Positions 42,140-50,605 of a stretch of 64,000 nucleotides of DNA are shown piece after piece. Each line of letters opens with the position of its first letter. Positions within the stretch are counted from its first letter, which is position 1. This stretch comes from Candidatus Thorarchaeota archaeon (GTDB lineage: Archaea; Asgardarchaeota; Thorarchaeia; Thorarchaeales; Thorarchaeaceae), in NCBI GenBank assembly GCA_003345545.1, contig PRDH01000035.1:28171-92170 (forward strand), given 5' to 3'. A model generated the notes under the pieces. That model saw only the letters and a program-made list of their open reading frames with translations, made no database searches and was not told the origin of the DNA. A program made the position numbers and the translations under genes.

Positions 42140-42262
42140 ATGGGTAAACAAGGCGGCATTTATGTCTGTGATATCTGTCAACAAGTCATTGAAGTGAAGA
42201 AATCCGGAGTGGGGACCTTGGTGTGTTGCGGACAACCCATGCGGCTCTATGAGGATGATTGA
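42140..42262 (+). CDS. Desulforedoxin-like 40-residue iron protein
   Basis: A complete 40-residue protein beginning MGKQGGIYVCDICQQVIEVK. It has the desulforedoxin pattern: CDIC, a spacer of about 15 residues, then adjacent Cys-Cys in LVCCGQPM. Four cysteines of this spacing bind one Fe as a rubredoxin-like centre, and the same unit forms the N-terminus of class I superoxide reductases (desulfoferrodoxin). GGAG lies nine bases before ATG 42140, so translation is well supported. It is divergent from the gene ending at 41533. A role in electron transfer or oxidative-stress protection is inferred. Confidence 0.85.
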   Translation: MGKQGGIYVCDICQQVIEVKKSGVGTLVCCGQPMRLYEDD

Positions 42263-42359
42263 CGACTTTGACTTCTGAATATGATGGGAATATTGCCCTT
42301 GATGTGATTGGTCTACTGATAAGCTCAGCGAGGAAAGAGTGATAGCGACGAGTCTTTGT

Positions 42360-42375
42360 CGCATCATATGATGCG
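42360..42375. promoter_or_regulatory. Perfect 16-bp palindrome
   Basis: CGCATCATATGATGCG is fully self-complementary with no loop, the form expected of a dimer binding site. It lies between the desulforedoxin gene and the methyltransferase gene, about 135 bases before the latter's start. Which gene it controls is unknown. Confidence 0.35.
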
Positions 42376-42510
42376 TGATGGAACATGGATTATTTGGCTT
42401 GGTTCCCTTGCCTCTGAATTCATGTATTATTCTACAGAGCCAGAGTTATGGATATATTAATAAATTGCAGAAATGGTGACAAAATCAATATAGGCTAGGA
42501 GGAACATTCA

Positions 42511-43125
42511 TTGACTGCGAGATTGCGAGTAACAGCTAGAACCTTCAGAAACAGACTTTGGCGAGTAATGTACGAACCGCGTTCATACTGGAACAAGAGG
42601 TATAAGGTTGGGGGGACCTCCGGAAAAGGAAGTATCGGTCAAGAGAGATCAGAAAAGTGGGATATTATTAATCAATATGTGGATATGACTGGACTCCGTG
42701 TCCTTGATATTGGGTGCGGCGATCTCAGTTTTTGGGAAGGTCGAGCGATACCTGAGGACTATATAGGTGCAGATGTTTCCGATGAAATAATCCGCAAAAA
42801 CAGGCAAAAATACCCCACTAAGAAGTTCATACGAAGTAACGGTCAGAATCTGGAGAATATCCCTGTAGATGTTGTGCTGTGTCTAGATGTCTTATTCCAT
42901 TTGAAGAAAAGCGATTTTTTTGAGCTATTGAAACGACTCGATACTCAAGACGCAAAATGGTTGGTTATTACTAATATTCCCGAAGTACGTAATCCCGAAC
43001 CACACATGCACGCACGGCCAATGCCAATTGAAATGCTTACGTATTGGACACTTATTGAGAAGCACCAACTGGAAAGCGGTAATCTCTTGTATGTGTTTTC
43101 AAAAGATAAAAGCAAATATGCGTAA
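42511..43125 (+). CDS. SAM-dependent class I methyltransferase
   Basis: A 204-residue methyltransferase. SAM motif I is LRVLDIGCGDLSFW (~residues 61-75), motif II is IGADVSDE with the acidic residue, and motif IV lies in VVLCLDVLFHLKKSDFF. The N-terminal YEPRSYWNKRYKVGGTSGKG resembles methyltransferases that act on small or lipid-linked sugars, often near glycan genes. TTG 42511 has AGGAGG eight bases before it. The base composition here is more A/T-rich than in its neighbours. Target unknown. Confidence 0.82.
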   Translation: MTARLRVTARTFRNRLWRVMYEPRSYWNKRYKVGGTSGKGSIGQERSEKWDIINQYVDMTGLRVLDIGCGDLSFWEGRAIPEDYIGADVSDEIIRKNRQKYPTKKFIRSNGQNLENIPVDVVLCLDVLFHLKKSDFFELLKRLDTQDAKWLVITNIPEVRNPEPHMHARPMPIEMLTYWTLIEKHQLESGNLLYVFSKDKSKYA

Positions 43126-43372
43126 GAGTAATTGAGCTATCAGAATGGGTAGCTGCAAAGTGGGATTTTGAACATTGATACAGGGGTCCTTGTACAGCAT
43201 TTCCATCCATGAAACTCCAGTGGGCAAATAGATTGGGAGACTCGCAATAGTCATCACCCTTTGTGAGTCATTCTAATACGCTAGAGTTCTTGCATTATTC
43301 AGAGAGCCGAACACTTGACAATGTTTATATCTTCTGCAGCGGGGCCAATCAAAGTCCTCGGGGTATCCTTCT

Positions 43373-43930
43373 ATGTTCGAATTGCCTAATCATGTTGTCA
43401 AGACTAGGGGCCTTCTGAATCTTCGTGCCTACAAGACCACTGAGCTCTTTGAGTACGAAGATAAGTATGTGATGTATCCGACGAAGGGAGAGGTCGAGAA
43501 GATATCTCGGTACGTTGTGTGGATTCTCAAGGAGCCAAAGGTCATTGGTATTGCCTTTGTGAAAGAGATTGCAAGCAAAATGGAGGAAGTCGAAGCTCAA
43601 CGGGGCATGCTTGTGGGCGGGCTGCGTTTCACCCCTGCTGCCAAGAAAGAGGCCAGCTCCGCGAAGGTGGAATTAGTCGAGGGCGGCTATGCATCCTTTG
43701 ACCTATTTGAGCACGAACTTGTCCCGCCTCATTCAATAGCATCTGAGGAAGAGATCAACCTTGTACTAAATCACTACAAGATTACAAAGACTCAACTTCC
43801 TCGCATCAGTCACGACGATCCAGCTGTCCGGGTTCTTGGCGCCGTACCTGGACAGGTATTGCGTATTGAGCGTACGAGTGACACAGCAGGAACTTCTTAC
43901 TATTATCGCCTAGTTGCCCGTGGTGTCTGA
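43373..43930 (+). CDS. rpo5: RNA polymerase subunit Rpo5 with eukaryote-like N-terminal domain
   Basis: A 185-residue subunit of the archaeal/eukaryotic RNA polymerase. Residues ~114-183 are the standard Rpo5/RpoH domain: HELVPPHSIASEEE, then QLPRISHDDPAVRVLGAVPG and TAGTSYYYRLV. Archaeal Rpo5 is usually about 80 residues, but here about 110 residues precede it. That extension holds EPKVIGI (54-60) and FTPAAK (86-91), matching EPKVGIK and the TPSAK motif of human RPB5 in the same order, so it resembles the Rpb5 jaw domain. It is not beside rpoB/rpoA, and whether another rpo5 exists elsewhere is unknown. TTTATAT is at 43324-43330. Confidence 0.88.
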   Translation: MFELPNHVVKTRGLLNLRAYKTTELFEYEDKYVMYPTKGEVEKISRYVVWILKEPKVIGIAFVKEIASKMEEVEAQRGMLVGGLRFTPAAKKEASSAKVELVEGGYASFDLFEHELVPPHSIASEEEINLVLNHYKITKTQLPRISHDDPAVRVLGAVPGQVLRIERTSDTAGTSYYYRLVARGV

Positions 43931-44039
43931 TACAGACTAAGACCTCCGCAGTAGACTCCCGACTCCTGACAAGGTTCTTAGCCCTTCATAAGCAATCCAT
44001 TCTCGGGTCAGGAGAATTCGTCCAAATGACCGCTATTTC

Positions 44040-44498
44040 ATGAAAGGTGCCGGGCTGTTGCTACTAATCGGTGCCATTATCTTCATACTGACTATCTATT
44101 ATACAGAGCAGGCTAGACATGAAGTGATTGATGTTGATCCTGGCTTCGTAGTACTCACAGGTTTCTTCCTGTTTGTGGTATTCACTGCGATCATTGCACC
44201 CACTCTGATATGCTTCGATACATCATGGGTCACGCCACGTCACCGCGATATGCAGCCAAGCAAGCCTCCTGATGACCTCTATACACGCGTCATTCTCCAT
44301 GAGGACTCCAAGTCTGAAGTGCTCATATATGGTAAGGAGAATGTCACTGTCAGAGAAGCATTGTTGGGTGACTGGCCGTTCGCCCAGAGTATCAAGAAGA
44401 ATACGTGGTATGTTGTCGATGCTTCCGGCAATGATGTGACTGATTCTGCTCTATCGCGTTTCAAGGGGACTGCGCGCAGCTTCTTTGAAGAGACCTGA
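44040..44498 (+). CDS. Membrane protein with C-terminal beta-grasp-like domain
   Basis: A 152-residue protein with two membrane helices (LLLLIGAIIFILTIYY and FVVLTGFFLFVVFTAIIAP) and a cytoplasmic-type tail of ~75 residues. The tail's order is strand (TRVILHED), strand (EVLIYGKE), helix (VREALLGDW), strand (TWYVVDASG), then DVTDSALSRFKG, which resembles a ubiquitin-like beta-grasp fold; that reading is a pattern judgement. Just upstream a 5-codon frame (ATG 44026, preceded by AGGAG) overlaps this ATG by four bases (ATGA), so translation may be coupled to a mini-ORF, or an upstream start may have been lost by a frameshift. Confidence 0.68.
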   Translation: MKGAGLLLLIGAIIFILTIYYTEQARHEVIDVDPGFVVLTGFFLFVVFTAIIAPTLICFDTSWVTPRHRDMQPSKPPDDLYTRVILHEDSKSEVLIYGKENVTVREALLGDWPFAQSIKKNTWYVVDASGNDVTDSALSRFKGTARSFFEET

Positions 44499-44698
44499 AC
44501 GGAAAGAGGGTGCCGAGTATGTTGCTCTTGCCAGTCGTAATTGCATGCTAGATAGGGACATGCAAGTCAGCCTTGGCATGCAGTTCCCTCTTCAATGAAG
44601 TGAATGCACAATGTCTATGTTCTGTTAACCACTTCCAGTCACGAGGCAGTTCTTACAGAACTCAACGCTTTCGTACCGTGCTCATTGTTGAGCATATT

Positions 44699-45463
44699 CT
44701 AGAATACTAGCAGTCCCATCTGCATTGCAACCAGGAGCATTACTAGGCAGGTTATCATTGGCAACGTGACATTATCCGTGCCTTTGGGACTGAAGAGTTC
44801 AACAATTGTACCTGTGAGTGCTCCAACTAATGCTAATAGCAGCATATTGAGATAGCCCGCAGACGACGTGAATATAGGATCACTGTAGATACCAAACCAC
44901 CAGAAAGCAATCATCGCTCCGATGAATCCGAAGATGAAGAGGCCAAGGCAGCCCTCGATACTTCTCTTTGAACCGAATATCACCTTCGTATGTCTTGCTC
45001 CATATTTCATTCCGATTGGTGCGCTCATACCATCGCCCAACATCATGATCATTATGGCGGCACCAGCCAGAAAGTAGGCTTCTTGATAACCTGTGAATGT
45101 GAATACTGCTGTAAGAATTGTGATGGATACTGCATACCAGAACGGGCCCCGCACACTTCCATGTTCCAAGTCCTCTGGCCTTGCCATTGCTGCAAAGAAC
45201 CGACCAAATCTGTCAGTATTTGCCAGCCCGAGCATGACCACGAAGGTGAGGGCAACGAAAGTGGCGACCCATGCATGAGGATAATAGGGGACAGTCCAGA
45301 TTGCAGCACCTGCGAATAGATGTACAGTCTTCCGTGTGAAGTCGGACCCAAGATGCATCTTTCTCCGACCAAGATCCGCAATTACGAGAATGATGACAGC
45401 ATAAATCACAGCTATGAAGAAGACAATGATGTCCTCCAACACGATAGCGAATTCAACCTGCAA
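44699..45463 (-). CDS. Dolichol/phytol-kinase-like membrane protein
   Basis: A 254-residue membrane protein resembling the CTP-dependent polyprenol kinase/cytidylyltransferase family (SEC59/VTE5-like). Family motifs are visible: SDFTRKTVHLFAG near residue 40, GDGMSAPIGMKYG near 143, and FGSKRSIEGCLG near 163, with about seven membrane helices around them. Such enzymes phosphorylate dolichol, phytol or similar isoprenoid alcohols with CTP. In archaea this could feed lipid-linked sugar carriers for N-glycosylation, which fits the glycan genes downstream, though the link is inference. Confidence 0.82.
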   Translation of the reverse strand: MQVEFAIVLEDIIVFFIAVIYAVIILVIADLGRRKMHLGSDFTRKTVHLFAGAAIWTVPYYPHAWVATFVALTFVVMLGLANTDRFGRFFAAMARPEDLEHGSVRGPFWYAVSITILTAVFTFTGYQEAYFLAGAAIMIMMLGDGMSAPIGMKYGARHTKVIFGSKRSIEGCLGLFIFGFIGAMIAFWWFGIYSDPIFTSSAGYLNMLLLALVGALTGTIVELFSPKGTDNVTLPMITCLVMLLVAMQMGLLVF

Positions 45464-45528
45464 GCAGTGCGCTCTCCAGCTTCCATTGTCATCTAAACGA
45501 ATGAATATATCTATCGGATGTAACGGGA

Positions 45529-46341
45529 CTACTCTGCGACGGGTTTTGCTGTGAGTCCCGTGACCTTCTCCAACTCCTTTATTGTCTCTCCAACGCGCCT
45601 CTTTGCTTCTTCAAGATTCTCACTCCCCATCGAAACCCATACCCTGAGGTTTCTTGAAGTCCCATACGTCTTTGGCATGGATTTGACATATACACCAGGG
45701 TGCTTCTTCATGGTGACATCGATGGCTGGTGCGAACATAGACTCATCATGCATCCCGAACTCAACGACCTGCTCGTGAAATTTCCATCTGACCCTCTCTT
45801 TGATCCAAGGGACTATCGAATCTTCGAAGATGAACTTCAACTCACTTGGAACACCTGGCAAGCAGAAAACAACCAAGTCCTCCTCCTGGATCATTACTCC
45901 TGGTGCACCTCCAGCTCTGTTATCGAGTGGAATTGATCCCTCTGGAATCTGTGCCATCTTGATTCTAGCGTCGGTTATGTCTGGTGAATTCACAATGCCT
46001 CTTTCGAACAGAGTCTGATATTGCCGTTTTACAATGGTCAGTGCTTCCGGACTCTCTACTATTCTTCTTTTTAGTGCTTTGGCGATTGCCCTCAGTGTCA
46101 TATCATCATGGGTTGGCCCGAGACCTCCTGAGGTTATGACAATGTCACACGCATCTCTCACAAACGCCAAGGCCTGTCCAATCTCATATAGATCATCTCT
46201 CACAGATACGAGCCTCTTAGTCTGTAATCCGAGTCCGACAAGCCTAAGTTCTATCCAGTTTGAGTTGGTATCGGGGACAAGCCCATCCAAGACCTCGTTA
46301 CCTATGGCTATGATCCCTGCTGTTCTGATTTCTTCTTTCAT
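45529..46341 (-). CDS. CinA/MoaB-like molybdopterin-binding-domain protein
   Basis: A 270-residue protein with the MoCF-biosynthesis domain of CinA: GIIAIGNEVLDGLVPDTNSN at the N-terminus and DIVITSGGLGPTHDD (~residues 65-79), the classical substrate-binding signature. Archaeal homologues of this length lack the C-terminal deamidase domain and are of uncertain role; nicotinamide-nucleotide or molybdopterin-like substrates are possible. ATG 46341 is chosen because GGAG in the end of the upstream HD gene lies nine bases before it. It directly follows that gene. Confidence 0.85.
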   Translation of the reverse strand: MKEEIRTAGIIAIGNEVLDGLVPDTNSNWIELRLVGLGLQTKRLVSVRDDLYEIGQALAFVRDACDIVITSGGLGPTHDDMTLRAIAKALKRRIVESPEALTIVKRQYQTLFERGIVNSPDITDARIKMAQIPEGSIPLDNRAGGAPGVMIQEEDLVVFCLPGVPSELKFIFEDSIVPWIKERVRWKFHEQVVEFGMHDESMFAPAIDVTMKKHPGVYVKSMPKTYGTSRNLRVWVSMGSENLEEAKRRVGETIKELEKVTGLTAKPVAE

Positions 46342-46342
46342 C

Positions 46343-47014
46343 TTATCTAGGCTCCTGCCCATCTATGTTCAGCTCTATTCCAAGTATTCTTACAAGATTC
46401 TGCAGTGTCCTTAGCCTCTCATAGGCGAGTGTCTTCCCCCTTGGCGTAGACACGCTCTCTGCAATCTTTGATGCCAGTGGGAGAAACTCAATCAGCTGAC
46501 GGTGAAAATCCCCGAGACCGTTGCCGGGTTGAATCCGAATTCCATTCAATATGTACTGCAATAGCCCAATCAATCCTAGTTTGTGGATCTTGTCCGCCTC
46601 CCATATTATCTGCGCCTCAATTGGCTCGATTGGCTTTTCTAATGTGAGGCCAACATGTTTCTTTATGGCATCACGGACTCTGATTACAGTCGGGGAACCG
46701 AATCCATTCTTGATGAGCCACTCTTCTGCTAACTCTGCGCTTGCTGCTCCATGATCTCTTATTGATGCTCCTCCCAGACCTGGCTTGGCATAATCATGAA
46801 ACCAAGCAGCAAGAATGACCACTTCCATGTCGGCATCTGTTTTTGAGGCAAGATGTTTAGCCAGTTGAACAACTTGCTCGACATGATCTCCTCTATAGTT
46901 GTATAGAGGCGCATCCTGATTGTCCGAGGCATCTTTCCACTCATCTATCGCTGCCTCGCTTGTTGTGGCCTTCACCATCTTTCTGATTTGTTCCTCGATT
47001 CCCGGCTTCATCAT
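46343..47014 (-). CDS. HD-domain phosphohydrolase
   Basis: A 223-residue metal-dependent phosphohydrolase. The HD site is visible: YRGDHVEQVVQLAKHLA (first His), WFHDYAKPG (HD pair), and later AIKKHVG and WEADKIHKLG for the distal His/Asp. HD proteins hydrolyse nucleotides or cyclic nucleotides; the substrate is not readable. Its stop abuts the CinA-like gene start, so the two probably form an operon. A scrap of a nucleotide-kinase-like gene ends immediately upstream of its start. Confidence 0.85.
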   Translation of the reverse strand: MMKPGIEEQIRKMVKATTSEAAIDEWKDASDNQDAPLYNYRGDHVEQVVQLAKHLASKTDADMEVVILAAWFHDYAKPGLGGASIRDHGAASAELAEEWLIKNGFGSPTVIRVRDAIKKHVGLTLEKPIEPIEAQIIWEADKIHKLGLIGLLQYILNGIRIQPGNGLGDFHRQLIEFLPLASKIAESVSTPRGKTLAYERLRTLQNLVRILGIELNIDGQEPR

Positions 47015-47018
47015 AGAT

Positions 47019-47198
47019 CTACCCGTTCTCAGTTGGTGCGTTCTTATGAATCATATCACCTGATTTTAACACTTGAGTATAGACAAAGAATGCTTCATTG
47101 TAGAGTTTCATTAATCTCTCCCCATCTCCAGACGATTTTCCAGACCCATCCAAGTCCCATGCGCAGATTCCCGGGCTCGTTCCTCTTCTACCTCTTCT
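47019..47198 (-). pseudogene. Nucleotide-kinase-like P-loop remnant
   Basis: The minus strand holds a 59-codon open frame with no usable start. It contains ICAWDLDGSGKSSGDGERL, a P-loop of the type seen in thymidylate kinases, then LMKLYNEAFFVYTQVLKSGD and NAPTENG before TAG. The frame is closed by TGA at 47199-47201, so the N-terminus is missing and the rest of the kinase domain is absent. I read it as a decayed gene end abutting the HD gene. A short, unrelated frame is possible; the Walker A match is the only firm evidence. Confidence 0.4.
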
Positions 47199-47300
47199 TC
47201 ACCAAACCTAGACTAAGATCTGGATGGTCATCTTGAAATATCTCTCTTGAAATACGATCTACCGAGGGATTCGCAAAGCAATATGCTCTTCTGATTTCTG

Positions 47301-48209
47301 CTAGAACCACCAATCCGGATGAATTAGCACTTGCACAACTTGACCTAGTTTCGCCTCATCTACTCTTCCAAGAATATGTCGGCCCTGTGAATCAATTATT
47401 CTCCCGCCGCCTGCATCGCTGATGTAAAAGTCATACTTCATATCATAGGCTGACCAAACCTGAAGTGACTCACGATCCAATTCTGACCAAATCTCACGAT
47501 TCTTATATTTTCTATGTCCATGAGGACACACAATATGCGTTGTTGCGATTTCTCGAAGTCTTACTAGGTCCTCTCTAAACAATGCAATTGCTTTCTCTTT
47601 GTCCCCTTTTGTGAATGAGAGCATGTCATAATGCATACCGATGCCAAATCCATCGACGTGAAGTTGCCTAATCAGTGGAATCGCTTCTTCGTGGCTGTAC
47701 TTCTCCGCATGCATACGAAAGAAGTAAGTCGACCTGATTCCCTGCTCCTTCTCGATTTCATACATTCTTCTAGCGCGAAACAGCGAAATATCAACATCGT
47801 GCCTCAATAAGACATTCACCTTATTCTTTTTGAAATCACCATCTATGTGGTCATTGAAGAGGAGTGTATCATACCTCTCGTCTTTGATTGTCCTCAAGAA
47901 AAATCGATATTGATCAAGGCTGTATCCCTTTCCCCATTTTATGAAGTGATACATCAATAGGAGAGTTACCGCCCATCCTATGCTACCGACAAGTGCCACA
48001 TATGATAATGGTAGCCAAAGATACAGTCCGATAGTGAAACAGAGTGCTGCTGATAGTTCCAATATTGGATAGTAGGGAAGCAAGTCGAATAATAATGTTG
48101 CAAAGCGAAGTTGTTTTTGTAGTGATAATACTGTAAACACCCAGATGCAGAAAGAAAAGCCGATGAGGAGAATCGTTGATAACCACATTGGAATGGTTGC
48201 TCCGCGCAT
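47301..48209 (-). CDS. Polysaccharide-deacetylase-like membrane protein
   Basis: A 302-residue protein with three or four N-terminal membrane helices (~1-95) and a C-terminal catalytic domain. VNVLLRHDVDISLFRARRM contains the HDVD metal-binding motif of NodB-type polysaccharide deacetylases. It is followed by STYFFRMHAEKYS, GIGMHYDMLS and CPHGHRKYKN, which supply further His, and ends VLIHPDWWF. Such enzymes remove acetyl groups from polysaccharides or glycolipids. Its position at the edge of the glycan region supports this role. The start is ATG 48209. Substrate unknown. Confidence 0.78.
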   Translation of the reverse strand: MRGATIPMWLSTILLIGFSFCIWVFTVLSLQKQLRFATLLFDLLPYYPILELSAALCFTIGLYLWLPLSYVALVGSIGWAVTLLLMYHFIKWGKGYSLDQYRFFLRTIKDERYDTLLFNDHIDGDFKKNKVNVLLRHDVDISLFRARRMYEIEKEQGIRSTYFFRMHAEKYSHEEAIPLIRQLHVDGFGIGMHYDMLSFTKGDKEKAIALFREDLVRLREIATTHIVCPHGHRKYKNREIWSELDRESLQVWSAYDMKYDFYISDAGGGRIIDSQGRHILGRVDEAKLGQVVQVLIHPDWWF

Positions 48210-48389
48210 CTACAATCTTATTCGTGTTTCTGAGAGAATTCAGCGGCAATAAAAACGGACCTATGTACACTAGTTATGTTGTTTTCCTGTGGCCTGCTGC
48301 ACTCGGATCTTCTTCTCCTTCCTGCAAAAACACGTTAGTCATGAACATTGCCGAGCTAAGACTGGTACCGTATGTGTTTGTCGATTGTA

Positions 48390-49148
48390 TCACGTCTCGC
48401 CGATTCCTGTGTACAAGCGGAGGGTGTTTTCAAGGATAATCTCACGCATCTCTTCTACATCTCTTCCCAGTATTGATGCGACGTTTCTGAGGGCTATTGG
48501 GAGGTTTGAGGGCTCATTTCTGACTTCTCTATTTGGACTTAGGACGGGACTGTCGGTTTCCAGTAACAATCGGTCTAGTGCAACTGCTTTGACGAGCTTC
48601 CTCTTTTGGGGAGAACGCACAACTGATGTTGGAATCGAGAAGTAGTAGCCAAGATTCTTTGAACTATTTCGAGCCAGACCTGCCTTTCCGTCGAATGCAT
48701 GCATATGTACGCTCTGTGCATCATTCTTCTGAAGCACTAATAGAGCTGCGGCACCTGCAGATCGTGAGTGAACTTGAATTGGAAGACCAAGTTCCTTAGA
48801 GAGACCAATCATCTTGACAAATGCAGTTTCTTGCTTCAGTCTCTCAGCGTGGTCTCTCTCTCGATAATGGTCGAGTCCAGTTTCTCCAATAGCTATGATT
48901 TCAGAACTATGATCATGTATCCCTTGTGCCGCCTTCTCTACCTGAGTGTGGAACATGGGGTCTAGACCCAGTGATGCATACACGTTCTCATGGTTCTGTG
49001 CAATAAGCAAATTTCTTTCATAGTTCTCGGTGGATATCGCTGAAGTAATGATTACGATTTCCTGCTCTGCCGCTCTCCTAATCACCTCTTCCCTATCGGA
49101 CTCGAACTCAGCCTGCTCCAGGTGACAGTGAGTGTCTACAAATCGCAT
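48390..49148 (-). CDS. tatD: TatD-family metal-dependent DNase
   Basis: A 252-residue TatD-type hydrolase, TIM-barrel metal-dependent nucleases with 3'-5' exonuclease activity. Metal ligands are visible: FVDTHCHLEQ (two His), AIGETGLDHYRE (Glu), IQVHSRSAG (His), VHMHAFDG (His), and LLLETDSPVLSP (Asp). Length is normal. It begins MRFVDTHCHL directly. It ends about 180 bases from the deacetylase gene. Involvement in DNA degradation or repair is by family. Confidence 0.88.
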   Translation of the reverse strand: MRFVDTHCHLEQAEFESDREEVIRRAAEQEIVIITSAISTENYERNLLIAQNHENVYASLGLDPMFHTQVEKAAQGIHDHSSEIIAIGETGLDHYRERDHAERLKQETAFVKMIGLSKELGLPIQVHSRSAGAAALLVLQKNDAQSVHMHAFDGKAGLARNSSKNLGYYFSIPTSVVRSPQKRKLVKAVALDRLLLETDSPVLSPNREVRNEPSNLPIALRNVASILGRDVEEMREIILENTLRLYTGIGET

Positions 49149-49156
49149 CTACTGGA

Positions 49157-50500
49157 TCACTCTCGTTCTAGCATGAACCAGTCCCCGTCATGACTGATTT
49201 CCTTCCAGCTCGGGAACCTCTCACGGTTCTGGGTGTTTATGACAGCATGGGTCGAGCCCTCCTCATCAAGGCGCTTCGAAAGAGCCTCCTCGCTGAGTTC
49301 AGGGAAGTATAATGATACCCCTCTCTTATCTGAGAAATATTCTGCAGCTCTAAGTAGTCTATAGGGAACAATGAATCTCACGGGCTCAGGTAATTCTTTG
49401 AGGCGATGAAGCATCGCAACGAATTCATTATCCAAGTGCTCATAGTGTATAGAGAAGTATAACGATACTCCAAATGAACCGACTGCCAAAAGAGAGATGA
49501 GAATTGTGAATATTGTGCCGTTCTGAAGGATACGGGCGGAAAAAAAGGCGAATGGTGCTGCAGCAAGATATAGATGTCTGAAAGACTCACCGGCTATCCA
49601 GAAGATTAGAAGTAAAAGACATACTATGCCCCAGCTCAAGAAGAGAAGTTCAGTATAAGGCTCTATGACGGTGATCTGAAATATCACTAAAGGTCCTAGG
49701 CTGACTGGAAACATAAGGATATTCTGCAACCAAAGAATTCCAGCATAGATGGCAAAACCTGCCACAGTTGGAGTAAGAAGGAGTCCCTCCAATCTCTGAT
49801 TTGGATAATGCCCTTGCCGCAGGTACTTCCAAATCAGAGCCATGTGACTGCTAAAAATCCGAATATAGTCGGCTTTAGAGACTATTAATGCAGTCAGAAC
49901 TGCAGCAAATAGAATCAACACTACCTGCAAGTCTAGAAGCGCAAATGTAAGGCAAACAATGTACAAGGTCTGGGTCGACAATTTGTGAGAAAGCATAACG
50001 AGTGCCATCGGAAGTACTGCTATCCAGTTAAGAGGAACTGGCAAAGTCAGGCACAGAAGGGAGACCGTGAAAAGCATCAGGCCAAATGGACGACTTGACA
50101 GACTGACGCCATGTTTCACAGTAAAAGGAGTGACAAGGAAAAGCAGCATGGCCACAAGTGATGTTTCTACACCGAAAGAAGGTCGAAGGAATGCATAGAG
50201 AAGGATTGCAGTGAGAAGGTCAAAGAGAGGTGTCACCTTGTTAATAGTGCGGACCGGAATTTCCTGTTTGCTGCGTAGGAAGAATCTGAATAACTGGTAG
50301 AGAAATTTCGGATAATGGTAGTCCTGTTCTGATTCGTAGTCAGGATCCTTGAACTTGTTCATGAAGTAGAATGTGTCAGGAGTACTTGGATACTTGTATC
50401 TCACATGCGGGATATACCTGAGGAGGGCTCCTATCCCCATTAGCAGTAATAGCATGATGACTTCAGTGAGCGTTTCCATCTCTTCCTCTTCCTTTGCCAT
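49157..50500 (-). CDS. Polytopic GT-C-like glycosyltransferase
   Basis: A 447-residue membrane protein with about 10 membrane helices followed by a ~100-residue soluble C-terminal domain. The first lumenal loop contains YPSTPDTFYFMNKF, with an acidic residue where GT-C enzymes bind a lipid-linked sugar donor. Overall it resembles PMT/GT39-type or related glycosyltransferases; no precise family is recognised. Context among glycan genes supports the role. It starts GTG/ATG-like at 50500 (MAKEEEEMETL). It ends eight bases before the TatD gene, so they are cotranscribed. Confidence 0.65.
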   Translation of the reverse strand: MAKEEEEMETLTEVIMLLLLMGIGALLRYIPHVRYKYPSTPDTFYFMNKFKDPDYESEQDYHYPKFLYQLFRFFLRSKQEIPVRTINKVTPLFDLLTAILLYAFLRPSFGVETSLVAMLLFLVTPFTVKHGVSLSSRPFGLMLFTVSLLCLTLPVPLNWIAVLPMALVMLSHKLSTQTLYIVCLTFALLDLQVVLILFAAVLTALIVSKADYIRIFSSHMALIWKYLRQGHYPNQRLEGLLLTPTVAGFAIYAGILWLQNILMFPVSLGPLVIFQITVIEPYTELLFLSWGIVCLLLLIFWIAGESFRHLYLAAAPFAFFSARILQNGTIFTILISLLAVGSFGVSLYFSIHYEHLDNEFVAMLHRLKELPEPVRFIVPYRLLRAAEYFSDKRGVSLYFPELSEEALSKRLDEEGSTHAVINTQNRERFPSWKEISHDGDWFMLERE

Positions 50501-50605
50501 GTGATGTGAGGCCGTTGAGGAATTATCTCTTGTGATTTTCCGTCACTTTACAACTCATGCAACTCTCGCGTGACATTCTATCTGTTCATGTAAGGGTTTT
50601 GATTC

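Noticed and set aside
43349..43600. Antisense frame over the Rpo5 N-terminal region
   Set aside because: The plus strand encodes clear Rpb5-type motifs across the same bases.
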